Both the position numbers and the translations under genes were made by a program. 37,560 nucleotides of DNA, from assembly GCA_026196145.1 (NCBI GenBank), contig JAPHTU010000099.1, positions 1 through 37,560 of the forward strand, in the 5' to 3' direction. Positions 1-7,676 of this stretch are shown in pieces. Under the pieces are notes generated by a model, which did not search any database, had not been told where the DNA came from, and saw only the letters and a list, made by a program, of their open reading frames with translations. Numbering within the stretch: the first letter of the stretch is position 1; each line of letters begins with the position of its first letter. This DNA is from Gammaproteobacteria bacterium (lineage in GTDB: Bacteria > Pseudomonadota > Gammaproteobacteria > JAJDYQ01).

Positions 1-2
1 GC

Positions 3-362
3 ATGGCCTACACCAGCATGCAAACCCGCACACTGGAAGTTAACGGCCGTGATGTTCTTACTGATAGCGAAGGCTATCTGGTACATCTGGAAGACTGGTC
101 CGAAGCCGTGGTACATGCCCTGGCAGAATCTGAAGGACTTAAGCTTACCGATGAACACTGGCAGGTCATTCGCTATCTACGCTCTTATTACAACGATTAC
201 CACGTTCAGGTCACTGTGCGGGACATGATCAAATATTTTCGTAAGGAATGGGGGCGTGATCGTGGTAATAACCGTTACTTGCATGAGCTATTCCCTAACG
301 GTGGCCCACAAAAGCAAGGCAACCGTCTGGCCGGACTGCTTAAAACCAAGGGCGAACATTAA
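3..362 (+). CDS. DsrC/TusE-family protein lacking the functional cysteines (RspA-like)
   Basis: 119 residues covering the whole DsrC/TusE/DsrE-partner fold. Family hallmarks are the EVNG start, a GYL..L.DW block, the EHW..I.YLR.YY helix and a C-terminal KQxxRLAGL arm. In DsrC the arm carries two redox cysteines, and TusE keeps the penultimate one, which relays sulfur during tRNA thiolation or dissimilatory sulfur oxidation. Here the equivalent positions are Asn107 and Glu118, and there is no cysteine anywhere in the protein. It therefore cannot carry a persulfide or trisulfide. Family members without these cysteines have been called RspA and are thought to be regulatory; that role is inference here. 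The ATG at 3 is taken as start, but ATG at 18 (before QTRTLEVNG) is equally possible, and the upstream context lies outside the window. The next gene starts 41 bases downstream. Confidence 0.85.
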   Translation: MAYTSMQTRTLEVNGRDVLTDSEGYLVHLEDWSEAVVHALAESEGLKLTDEHWQVIRYLRSYYNDYHVQVTVRDMIKYFRKEWGRDRGNNRYLHELFPNGGPQKQGNRLAGLLKTKGEH

Positions 363-403
363 CAAGCTGTCGCTCTATCCATACTACCTGTTAACATTCA
401 CCA

Positions 404-2110
404 ATGTCGTCATTACTGGAAATTGACTACGCCGTCAGTTCCGAGGCGGGTGACAAACAGGAAAACGCCGATGCGGCTGATGCCCGCGTACCGGAGGATA
501 ATTCGATCCTGAGCAAGGGTGTTGCCGCCGCCATTGCCGATGGCATGAGTAGCTCAGAGGGCGGCAAGGAAGCCAGCAATATCTGTGTCTCCGGATTTCT
601 GAATGATTATTTCAGTACACCCGATTCATGGACCGTCAAATCATCCGTTACCAAGGTGCTCGGTGCACTCAATCGCTGGTTGTATTCACAGGGACAGATG
701 CGTTATGACTCGGCACGCGGCATGGTCACAACTTTTAGCGCCCTGATCATTAAATCCACCACAGCACATATCTTTCATGTCGGTGACTCGCGTATCTATC
801 ACTATCGTAATCACCAACTGGAACAGGTGACACGTGACCACAGGGTATGGGTATCGAAGGACAGGGACTTTTTATCCCGCGCCATGGGTATAGACCCAAA
901 CGTTGATATCGATTACAAATCACTCGCCGTTGAGCCTGATGATATTTTTTTATTCGTCACTGATGGTATTAGCGGTCATGTAACTGATAACCGGCTCAAG
1001 CAATTAATCATTGCCCATCACGATAATCTGCAAGCCTGCACCAAGGCCATGATGGAAGAGGCGTTACATAAAGGCAGTGTTGATAACGTGACCTGCCAGT
1101 TACTCAAGGTTATCTCTCTACCAACACAGGATGAAGACGATATCCTGCAAAAAATAACCGAGCTACCTTTCCCGCCTTTTCTTGGCCCGGGAATGACGAT
1201 AGACAATTACGAGATATTACGCGAACTACACGTTTCAAAACGCAGTGAAGTATTCCTGGCACTGGACAAGGAAAACGATAGCCGGGTTATATTAAAAACC
1301 CCGTCCGTCAATTATCGTGATGAACCCGCATACCTGGATGGCTTTCTGCATGAAGAGTGGGTCGGCAAGCGCATCAATAACGCACATGTACTGAAGGTGC
1401 TGGACACCCCAAGAAGGACGTTTCTCTACAACATCTCGGAATATATTGAGGGACAAAGCCTGAGACAGTGGATCGATGACCACCCGCAAACCCACATGAA
1501 CAAGGCACGCGCCTTTCTGCACCAGATTGCAGAGGGACTGCGCGCATTTCACCGACTGGAAATGCTGCACCTCGACCTGAAGCCGGAAAACATCATTATC
1601 GATGAGTGGGATATCCTGAAGATTATTGATTTCGGCTCCACGCATGTTGCCGGCGCATCCGAGATAACCTCCACCTTTCGCCAGCACAGCCCACAGGGGA
1701 CGATCAATTATTCAGCCCCGGAATGCCTGGATGGATATTGCAGCAACCGCTCGGATATTTTCTCACTGGGTGTCATTGCCTATGAACTAATTACCGGCAA
1801 GTTACCCTATGGCGATAATGACAAGCCCGTACCCGCGGAAAAATTAAGATACATATCAGCCCGCACCCACAACAGCGACATCCAGCCATGGGTCGATGGT
1901 GCATTGCGAAAGGCACTGCACCCCAACCCGCAAAAGCGATATGACTCAATGTCAGAGTTTTTATATGACCTGTCCCACGCCAATGAAAAATTCGAAATCA
2001 GGGATTTTCAACCGCTACTGGAAAGAAACCCGATCGGGTTCTGGCGCAGTACCAGCATATTTTTCTTTCTGCTCAGCCTGTATCTGATTTACCTGCTTGT
2101 TAATCAGTAA
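404..2110 (+). CDS. PP2C-type phosphatase / Ser-Thr protein kinase fusion, membrane-anchored
   Basis: 568 residues. Residues 1-240 form a PP2C phosphatase: an acidic metal site around Asp46 (ADGMSSSEGG), HVGDSRIY, FVTDGISG with Asp187, and DNVTC. Residues ~267-525 are a Hanks-type kinase with Lys298 (VILK), HLDLKPEN at 389-396 with Asp391 and Asn396, DFG at 409-411 and a SAPE motif. The glycine-rich loop is degenerate (LHVSKRSEV) and the catalytic loop is HLD rather than HRD, so this is a non-RD kinase; the catalytic residues are nevertheless present. A hydrophobic segment at ~547-565 anchors the C-terminus in the membrane. One chain thus carries opposing phosphorylating and dephosphorylating activities. 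From memory, such fusions often sit beside nitrate/nitrite transport genes; here the neighbours are ammonium transport modules on the opposite strand. Substrate unknown. Confidence 0.9.
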   Translation: MSSLLEIDYAVSSEAGDKQENADAADARVPEDNSILSKGVAAAIADGMSSSEGGKEASNICVSGFLNDYFSTPDSWTVKSSVTKVLGALNRWLYSQGQMRYDSARGMVTTFSALIIKSTTAHIFHVGDSRIYHYRNHQLEQVTRDHRVWVSKDRDFLSRAMGIDPNVDIDYKSLAVEPDDIFLFVTDGISGHVTDNRLKQLIIAHHDNLQACTKAMMEEALHKGSVDNVTCQLLKVISLPTQDEDDILQKITELPFPPFLGPGMTIDNYEILRELHVSKRSEVFLALDKENDSRVILKTPSVNYRDEPAYLDGFLHEEWVGKRINNAHVLKVLDTPRRTFLYNISEYIEGQSLRQWIDDHPQTHMNKARAFLHQIAEGLRAFHRLEMLHLDLKPENIIIDEWDILKIIDFGSTHVAGASEITSTFRQHSPQGTINYSAPECLDGYCSNRSDIFSLGVIAYELITGKLPYGDNDKPVPAEKLRYISARTHNSDIQPWVDGALRKALHPNPQKRYDSMSEFLYDLSHANEKFEIRDFQPLLERNPIGFWRSTSIFFFLLSLYLIYLLVNQ

Positions 2111-2242
2111 ATGCAGGTTTGCGTGCATGCCGTACATTAATACTCAGTTAGGTGTTGGCGATCATTTAGCCGCCACACACTCCGGTCATTCCTGCTGAGC
2201 AGTGCGTATAAAAGTTAAGGCTTAATGGAGCAGTGTTCCGGC

Positions 2243-2650
2243 TCAGCCTGAACTGCCTATATTCGCATCGCCTGTGCAAGGATATGCACTACGCAGTGCC
2301 AGAAGCACGATTTCTGCCGCGGGTTTATTCAGAAGCTGCTTATTTTTTAGGGCATACCGTGTATAAACATCTTTCAATTTACGAGAACTCACATTCGATG
2401 GCATGCAAACCTTCTTATCGCTACCTGCCTGGACAAACCGTGTTGCTTCTTCAACACCGCTTATAAAGCCAGTGCAGTATTGCCCACTCCCACGGCCCAT
2501 GCTGGTCATGGCACTGGCATTACATTTATAAAGTAGTTCTTGAGCGCTCATCTGCTGCGGGAAAATCGGTTCTGATACCGAAGTTTGATCACCAGAAAAG
2601 GCGCTGCTGACAGTTAGCAATAACAACAGTGCGATTAGCCTATAGTTCAT
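2243..2650 (-). CDS. Rap1a/Tai-family small secreted protein
   Basis: 135 residues with a cleavable signal peptide (hydrophobic LIALLLLLTVSSAFS, cleavage near residue 19). The mature part follows the Rap1a/Tai pattern: Cys in LLYKC, CTGFISGV, a CMPSNVS segment, and a C-terminal PAAEIVLLALRSAYPC. The four cysteines would form two disulfides in the periplasm. Rap1a and Tai proteins neutralise type VI secretion amidase effectors, but many members have no adjacent toxin and their role is unknown. No effector gene is next to it here. A good ribosome site (AGGAG) lies just before the ATG. The gene stands alone downstream of the amt terminator, on the same strand. Confidence 0.75.
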   Translation of the reverse strand: MNYRLIALLLLLTVSSAFSGDQTSVSEPIFPQQMSAQELLYKCNASAMTSMGRGSGQYCTGFISGVEEATRFVQAGSDKKVCMPSNVSSRKLKDVYTRYALKNKQLLNKPAAEIVLLALRSAYPCTGDANIGSSG

Positions 2651-2850
2651 ATAGTCTCCTACCTTGTAACGACATTATCTTGTAGTAATAGAGGAATGGT
2701 CTGTTTTCTGGTGTTTTGTTGCATTATAGCCCAATTACAAAAATGTCCCGCTTTTAGATGCAAATATACATAGGCGTTTGCTTTTACAGTTAGTGTGTAC
2801 TCCCATTCTGATTTTAGAATTTTAGCAATAATCAGGGGTTGCCCAATAAA

Positions 2851-2875
2851 AAAGGCCGCGCATTGCGCGGCCTTT
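2851..2875 (-). terminator. Rho-independent terminator of the distal glnK-amt pair
   Basis: Perfect 10-bp stem (AAAGGCCGCG / CGCGGCCTTT) with a 5-base loop, followed on the minus strand by a run of T. It lies about 20 bases past the amt stop at 2898. Confidence 0.9.
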
Positions 2876-2897
2876 ATAGACACAACCTGATGACTAA

Positions 2898-4196
2898 CTA
2901 GATATCATAGCCGCGCTCATCGTGCAGCACGATATCCAGACCTTCGGTCTCTTCGTCTGACGTGACACGCAGGCCAACAACAACATCAACCAGCTTCAGT
3001 ATGATTAATGTGGCAATGGCAGTGTAGACAAAGGTGGTCAGAACACCAACGAACTGCACACCAAGCTGGCTGCCAATGTTTGCATTTTCAAAACCATAGC
3101 CACTAAAGACACCCAAACCGGTTGCTCCAAGAATACCTGCTGACAGGGTCCCTATCATGCCACCGACACCATGCACCGGAAATACGTCCAGAGAGTCATC
3201 AACCTTGAACTTCTGCTTCAATGCACTGGTTGCGCCGTAGCAAACCACACCTGCAGTCAGGCCAATCAACATGGCGCCAGCGGGGCCTACTGCCCCGGAG
3301 GCCGGCGTGATAGAGCCAAGCCCGGCAACCATGCCTGTAACAATACCCAGCACCGAAGGTTTGCCATGACGTATCCATTCCATCGTCATCCAGGCCAGTG
3401 CTCCGCATGCGGCTGATATGTGGGTAACCAGTAATGTCATTGCTGCAGCGCCATTTGCCGCAAGATGCGATCCCGCATTGAAGCCAAACCAGCCTACCCA
3501 GAGCATACCGGCACCGGTTACTACCATGGTCATATTGTGTGGAGGCATTGCCGTGGTAGGAAATCCCTTGCGTGGTCCCATCATAAGGGCGGCCATAAGT
3601 GCAGCAACTGCAGCAGTGATATGCACCACCGTGCCACCGGCAAGATCAATAAGGCCTTTCTGCAATAACCAGCCGTTGTCACTCCAGACCCAGTGGGTTA
3701 CTGGCGCGTAAACAACAAACAACCATATAGCAGAGAACAACAGCATCGCAGAAAATTTCATGCGCTCCGCAAATGCACCAACAATCAATGCCGGTGTAAT
3801 CACTGCAAAGGTCATCTGGAAGGCAACAAACAATGACTCGGGGATATCACCTGCTGCCAGGCTATCCATGGTCACACCGGAAAGCATGAATTTATCGAGG
3901 TTACCAATGTATGGATTGTCCCCGCTGAATGCAAAGCTGTATCCTGCAAAGAACCATAACAATGACATCAGACCGGTAAGCGCGAAACATTGCATCAACA
4001 CCGACAGGACGTTCTTGTTACGTACCAGGCCGGCATAAAATAATGACAGCCCCGGGATCGTCATAAACAGCACCAGCGCTGTAGACGTCAAAATCCACGC
4101 GGTATTTGCCGCATTCAGTTGCGCTTCCTGCGCCAATGCCAACTCTGGCATGAATGCCGCCACCAATGCCGGCATTACAAACTTTATCATTTTCAT
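2898..4196 (-). CDS. amtB: Ammonium transporter (Amt), distal copy
   Basis: 432 residues, an Amt/Rh-family channel moving ammonium across the inner membrane. A signal peptide (cleavage after ALA at ~22) precedes 11 predicted membrane segments, as in AmtB of E. coli. The twin pore histidines are His192 (TVVHITAAV) and His342 (FPVHGVGG). The phenylalanine-gate region and the AFAERMKFSA segment are intact. The cytoplasmic tail (DEETEGLDIVLHDERGYDI) is the part that PII normally contacts. The partner PII gene is immediately upstream (17-base gap), so the pair forms a classical glnK-amtB unit, closed by the hairpin at 2851. Confidence 0.95.
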   Translation of the reverse strand: MKMIKFVMPALVAAFMPELALAQEAQLNAANTAWILTSTALVLFMTIPGLSLFYAGLVRNKNVLSVLMQCFALTGLMSLLWFFAGYSFAFSGDNPYIGNLDKFMLSGVTMDSLAAGDIPESLFVAFQMTFAVITPALIVGAFAERMKFSAMLLFSAIWLFVVYAPVTHWVWSDNGWLLQKGLIDLAGGTVVHITAAVAALMAALMMGPRKGFPTTAMPPHNMTMVVTGAGMLWVGWFGFNAGSHLAANGAAAMTLLVTHISAACGALAWMTMEWIRHGKPSVLGIVTGMVAGLGSITPASGAVGPAGAMLIGLTAGVVCYGATSALKQKFKVDDSLDVFPVHGVGGMIGTLSAGILGATGLGVFSGYGFENANIGSQLGVQFVGVLTTFVYTAIATLIILKLVDVVVGLRVTSDEETEGLDIVLHDERGYDI

Positions 4197-4213
4197 TTTA
4201 TCCTCTTGATTCC

Positions 4214-4573
<360 letters not shown>

Positions 4574-4649
4574 CTAATAATTTTTCATCGACCTTAGACA
4601 GTCTCAGGCCGCCCCGATTTTGCGCGACACTATACGGCACTAGCCTGAC

Positions 4650-4655
4650 AGTATA
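4650..4655 (-). promoter_or_regulatory. Possible -10 element of the distal glnK-amt unit
   Basis: TATACT on the minus strand about 100 bases before glnK, without a recognisable -35. I looked for a GG-N10-GC sigma-54 site in 4559-4781 and found none. Confidence 0.25.
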
Positions 4656-4720
4656 AAGACCTTAATAACTTGCGGGTTTAAGACGTGCCCCCATTACAAG
4701 GCGCTATTTATAAACAAAGA

Positions 4721-4747
4721 AAGGGCGGCCATGTACTGGCCGCCCTT
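4721..4747 (-). terminator. Rho-independent terminator of the torF-glnK-amt operon
   Basis: Perfect 10-bp stem (AAGGGCGGCC / GGCCGCCCTT) with a 7-base loop and a T-rich tail on the minus strand. It lies 35 bases past the stop of the proximal amt gene, so it separates the two PII-Amt modules. Confidence 0.9.
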
Positions 4748-4781
4748 GTTACTATCGAGCTACTGCTGTTACTGATAACGC

Positions 4782-6044
4782 CTAGCGAGAACCCAGGGTA
4801 AACTCCGGGTAAGCCTCAAGGCCACATTCACCAATGTCACAACCTTCGAACTCTTCTTCCTCGCTGACCCGAATGCCCATCACTGCCTTGATGATCATCC
4901 AGACGATGAAGCTGGTTGCAAAAGTCCAGACCAGGATAGTGCCAAGACCCAGTAGCTGTGCAGTGATTGTCGCATCGGCATTGGTCAGTGGTACTGCCAA
5001 CAGGCCCCACATACCCACTACACCGTGAACAGAGATTGCACCAACCGGATCGTCGATCTTCAGCTTGTCCATGGTAACGATAGAGAAGACCACCAGTACA
5101 CCGCCAATCATACCTATAACGGTTGCCCATCCAGCAGTCGGTGCCAGTGGTTCAGCCGTAATGGCGACCAAACCCGCCAGTGCACCGTTAAGTGCCATGG
5201 TTAGATCCGCCTTACCAAACATTAGGCGCGCAGTAATCAGGGCCGCAACCACACCACCGGCAGCAGCCGCATTGGTGTTAACGAATACCTTTGCTACGGC
5301 ATTGGCTTCGCCCACGTTGGAAATAACCAGCTCGGAGCCACCGTTGAAACCGAACCAACCCAACCACAGGATAAAGGTACCCAGTGTCGCGAGCGGCAGG
5401 TTGGCACCAGGAATGGCGTTGATCTTGCCGTCTTTGCCGTACTTGCCCTTACGAGCACCCAGTAAGATGACACCAGCAAGCGCAGCGGTTGCACCACATA
5501 GATGCACAACACCTGAACCAGCAAAGTCATTAAAGCCAGCGGCGTCAAGGAAACCACCACCCCACTTCCAGTAACCCTGTACAGGATAGATGAATCCAGT
5601 CATGACAACTGCGAAGATCAGGAATGACCACAGCTTCATACGCTCCGCAACCGCACCGGAAACGATAGACATCGCCGTGGCAACAAATACAACCTGGAAG
5701 AAGAAGTCAGAAGCGCTCGAATAGTAAGAGCCGTCATACCAGCTCGCACCGTCCTGTGCTAATACTTCAGCAGGCACGTTATCAGCACCCAGGAATAAAT
5801 CGATACCTGGAATGTATGGCGAACCGTCACCGTACATAATGTTGTAACCGACCAACATATACATAATGCAGGCGACCGCATATAGCGCGATGTTCTTGGT
5901 CAGGATCTCGGTGGTGTTCTTGGCACGCACCAGACCTGCTTCCAGCATGGCAAAACCAGCTGCCATCCACATGACCAACGCACCCGACATCAGAAAGTAA
6001 AACGTGTCGAGGGCGTAGGCTAAATCTTTTATTGAAGGTTCCAT
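4782..6044 (-). CDS. amt: Ammonium transporter (Amt), proximal copy
   Basis: 420 residues, Amt family, about 11 membrane segments and no cleavable signal peptide; the N-terminus is a short cytoplasmic or periplasmic stretch before helix 1. Pore histidines are His181 (VVHLCGATAAL) and His340 (ISVHGVVGMWG). The C-terminal tail (EEEEFEGCDIGECGLEAYPEF) is the PII contact region and carries two cysteines. It is clearly a different Amt subfamily from the copy at 2898: the N-terminus, the ~90-115 loop (PAEVLAQDGASWYDGSYY) and the tail all differ. A strong ribosome site (GGGAGGA) precedes it, 14 bases after its partner PII gene. Confidence 0.95.
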   Translation of the reverse strand: MEPSIKDLAYALDTFYFLMSGALVMWMAAGFAMLEAGLVRAKNTTEILTKNIALYAVACIMYMLVGYNIMYGDGSPYIPGIDLFLGADNVPAEVLAQDGASWYDGSYYSSASDFFFQVVFVATAMSIVSGAVAERMKLWSFLIFAVVMTGFIYPVQGYWKWGGGFLDAAGFNDFAGSGVVHLCGATAALAGVILLGARKGKYGKDGKINAIPGANLPLATLGTFILWLGWFGFNGGSELVISNVGEANAVAKVFVNTNAAAAGGVVAALITARLMFGKADLTMALNGALAGLVAITAEPLAPTAGWATVIGMIGGVLVVFSIVTMDKLKIDDPVGAISVHGVVGMWGLLAVPLTNADATITAQLLGLGTILVWTFATSFIVWMIIKAVMGIRVSEEEEFEGCDIGECGLEAYPEFTLGSR

Positions 6045-6058
6045 TTAATCATTCCTCC

Positions 6059-6412
<354 letters not shown>

Positions 6413-6418
6413 TCAGAA

Positions 6419-7162
6419 TTATTCGAAAGACTTGGCAACAGTGAAGGTCACTGTGCTATCACACCAGTCAGAGCCACCGAAGCATTCGGACTTGCTCAGA
6501 TCGGTATCAATAAGGGCCACTTCAAAATCAAAACCTTTGAAGCTTTTGCCTACATAAGCCTTGTAGTCATTCCAGTCTGGGGTTCCCCAGGTGGTATTCT
6601 CTTTAACACTTTGATGACCTACGCTACCACCAACTGTCCAGTCATCTCCCAGGTCGTAGTCTGCGGCAACACTGAAATATGTGGCGTCGTCTGATCCGCC
6701 AAAATAGTCTGATGTGTACGCTATAGATGCAGTAGTCGACAATGCCTCGGTCCAGTTATAGCTCAGGCTGCCGTATACCTCGGTAAAATCATAATCAAGA
6801 GAGCTGTCGGCATTTGGATACTGATAGGTCAGTACTCCGACATCGTAGCTAATGCCATTACCTAGTTCGTTGGCAAAGCCCGCGTAAATATCTACCTCGG
6901 CCGAAGCATCGTCTACAGTCTGTATCTGGAAGTCGACATTTGAAGCCCAGATACCCACGTAGAAACCACTGTCGTGTGCGTAATCGAAACCGCCCTGGAT
7001 CGCAAAATCCTCATCATTTTGTGAAATACCACGAAAACGATAATCCGTAGTCATGGCAACGTTGGCGCTAAAGCCATCTTCTGCTACAGCAACCGAAGGT
7101 ACCGCCATAGCGCCTGCCATCACAGCGGCAGAGATCATGCTCGTTAATAATTGCTTCTTCAT
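6419..7162 (-). CDS. TorF-family putative outer-membrane porin
   Basis: 247 residues. A signal peptide (cleavage after AVA, ~residue 27) leads into a beta-rich, Asp/Tyr/Gly-rich mature chain with alternating aromatic strands, ending in Phe-Glu. The block FSANVAMTTDYRFRGISQND is diagnostic of the proteobacterial TorF/TIGR02001 family. The protein probably forms a small outer-membrane beta-barrel. Family members commonly precede glnK-amt genes; as first gene of this operon it may help ammonium or another small nitrogen source across the outer membrane (inference). Expression is expected to rise on nitrogen limitation given the promoter upstream. Ribosome site AAGGGAG. Confidence 0.85.
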   Translation of the reverse strand: MKKQLLTSMISAAVMAGAMAVPSVAVAEDGFSANVAMTTDYRFRGISQNDEDFAIQGGFDYAHDSGFYVGIWASNVDFQIQTVDDASAEVDIYAGFANELGNGISYDVGVLTYQYPNADSSLDYDFTEVYGSLSYNWTEALSTTASIAYTSDYFGGSDDATYFSVAADYDLGDDWTVGGSVGHQSVKENTTWGTPDWNDYKAYVGKSFKGFDFEVALIDTDLSKSECFGGSDWCDSTVTFTVAKSFE

Positions 7163-7214
7163 CGTTGAACTCCCTTTCTATAAGTGAAATAAAATATCTA
7201 GTCGGTACTGTTAA

Positions 7215-7230
7215 AGCATGAGTCGTGCCA
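7215..7230 (-). promoter_or_regulatory. Sigma-54 promoter for torF-glnK-amt
   Basis: On the minus strand the site reads TGGCACGACTCATGCT, that is GG-N10-GC with a consensus -24 element (TGGCACG) and a near-consensus -12 (ATGC for TTGC). It lies ~50 bases before the torF start. Predicted transcription start is near 7204. Confidence 0.8.
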
Positions 7231-7303
7231 ACTAGATAATTATTCATAAATACAAGGAGTTACAACGATTTCAGGTATGGCTGTTCACCTGATTATGGTT
7301 CCA

Positions 7304-7320
7304 TGCACCACACTGTCCAC
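7304..7320. promoter_or_regulatory. Possible weak second NtrC-binding site
   Basis: Only the left half (TGCAC) matches the NtrC consensus; the right half is poor. It is centred ~108 bases upstream of the predicted sigma-54 start, about three helical turns from the better site at 7335-7351. Confidence 0.35.
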
Positions 7321-7334
7321 CACTTTCCCGCCCT

Positions 7335-7351
7335 CGCACTGTTCTGGTGCG
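7335..7351. promoter_or_regulatory. NtrC-binding enhancer site
   Basis: GCACTGTTCTGGTGC (7336-7350) matches the NtrC dyad GCAC-N6-GGTGC closely. Its centre is ~140 bases upstream of the predicted sigma-54 start, the same spacing as the enhancer of E. coli glnAp2. Confidence 0.7.
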
Positions 7352-7397
7352 TACCAACCTGTAGTTTTGTATAGGGTGATTTCGCTTGCTGACGCCT

Positions 7398-7403
7398 TAT
7401 AAT
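7398..7403 (+). promoter_or_regulatory. -10 element of a sigma-70 promoter for ubiK-yifB
   Basis: Perfect TATAAT 24 bases before the ubiK start, without a good -35. The promoter would be divergent from the sigma-54 promoter of torF. Confidence 0.4.
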
Positions 7404-7427
7404 CATTAATCACCAACCGAGGACAAT

Positions 7428-7673
7428 ATGATGGATCCCAAGCTTCTAGATGACATAGCAAAGCAGCTCTCTGCCGCCGTACCAGCGGATATCCAGAAAC
7501 TGCGTGATGACCTGCAGAAGAACTTTCGCGCCATACTCGACAATGCTTTCAGTCGTATGTCGTTGGTTACTCGCGATGAATTCGATGCGCAGCAGTCTGT
7601 TCTTAACAGAACACGTGAAAAACTGGAGGCGCTTGAGCAACGTTTAAAGGACATGGAAAAAAATCTTCACTAG
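7428..7673 (+). CDS. ubiK: Ubiquinone biosynthesis accessory factor UbiK
   Basis: 81 residues, the usual length of UbiK (formerly YqiC, BMFP domain). It has an N-terminal amphipathic helix (LLDDIAKQLSAAVPADIQKL), a central VTRDEFDAQQSVL block and a C-terminal coiled coil (LEALEQRLKDME) that trimerises. UbiK associates with UbiJ and lipids and supports the soluble complex of ubiquinone-hydroxylating enzymes. Two adjacent ATGs (7428, 7431) are possible; GAGGA lies 6-9 bases before. The yifB gene starts 3 bases after its stop, so the two are co-transcribed. Confidence 0.9.
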   Translation: MMDPKLLDDIAKQLSAAVPADIQKLRDDLQKNFRAILDNAFSRMSLVTRDEFDAQQSVLNRTREKLEALEQRLKDMEKNLH

Positions 7674-7676
7674 CAC

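Noticed and set aside
2659-2883. 74-residue open frame on the minus strand
   Set aside because: It runs across the amt terminator hairpin, shows no family features and has no ribosome site.
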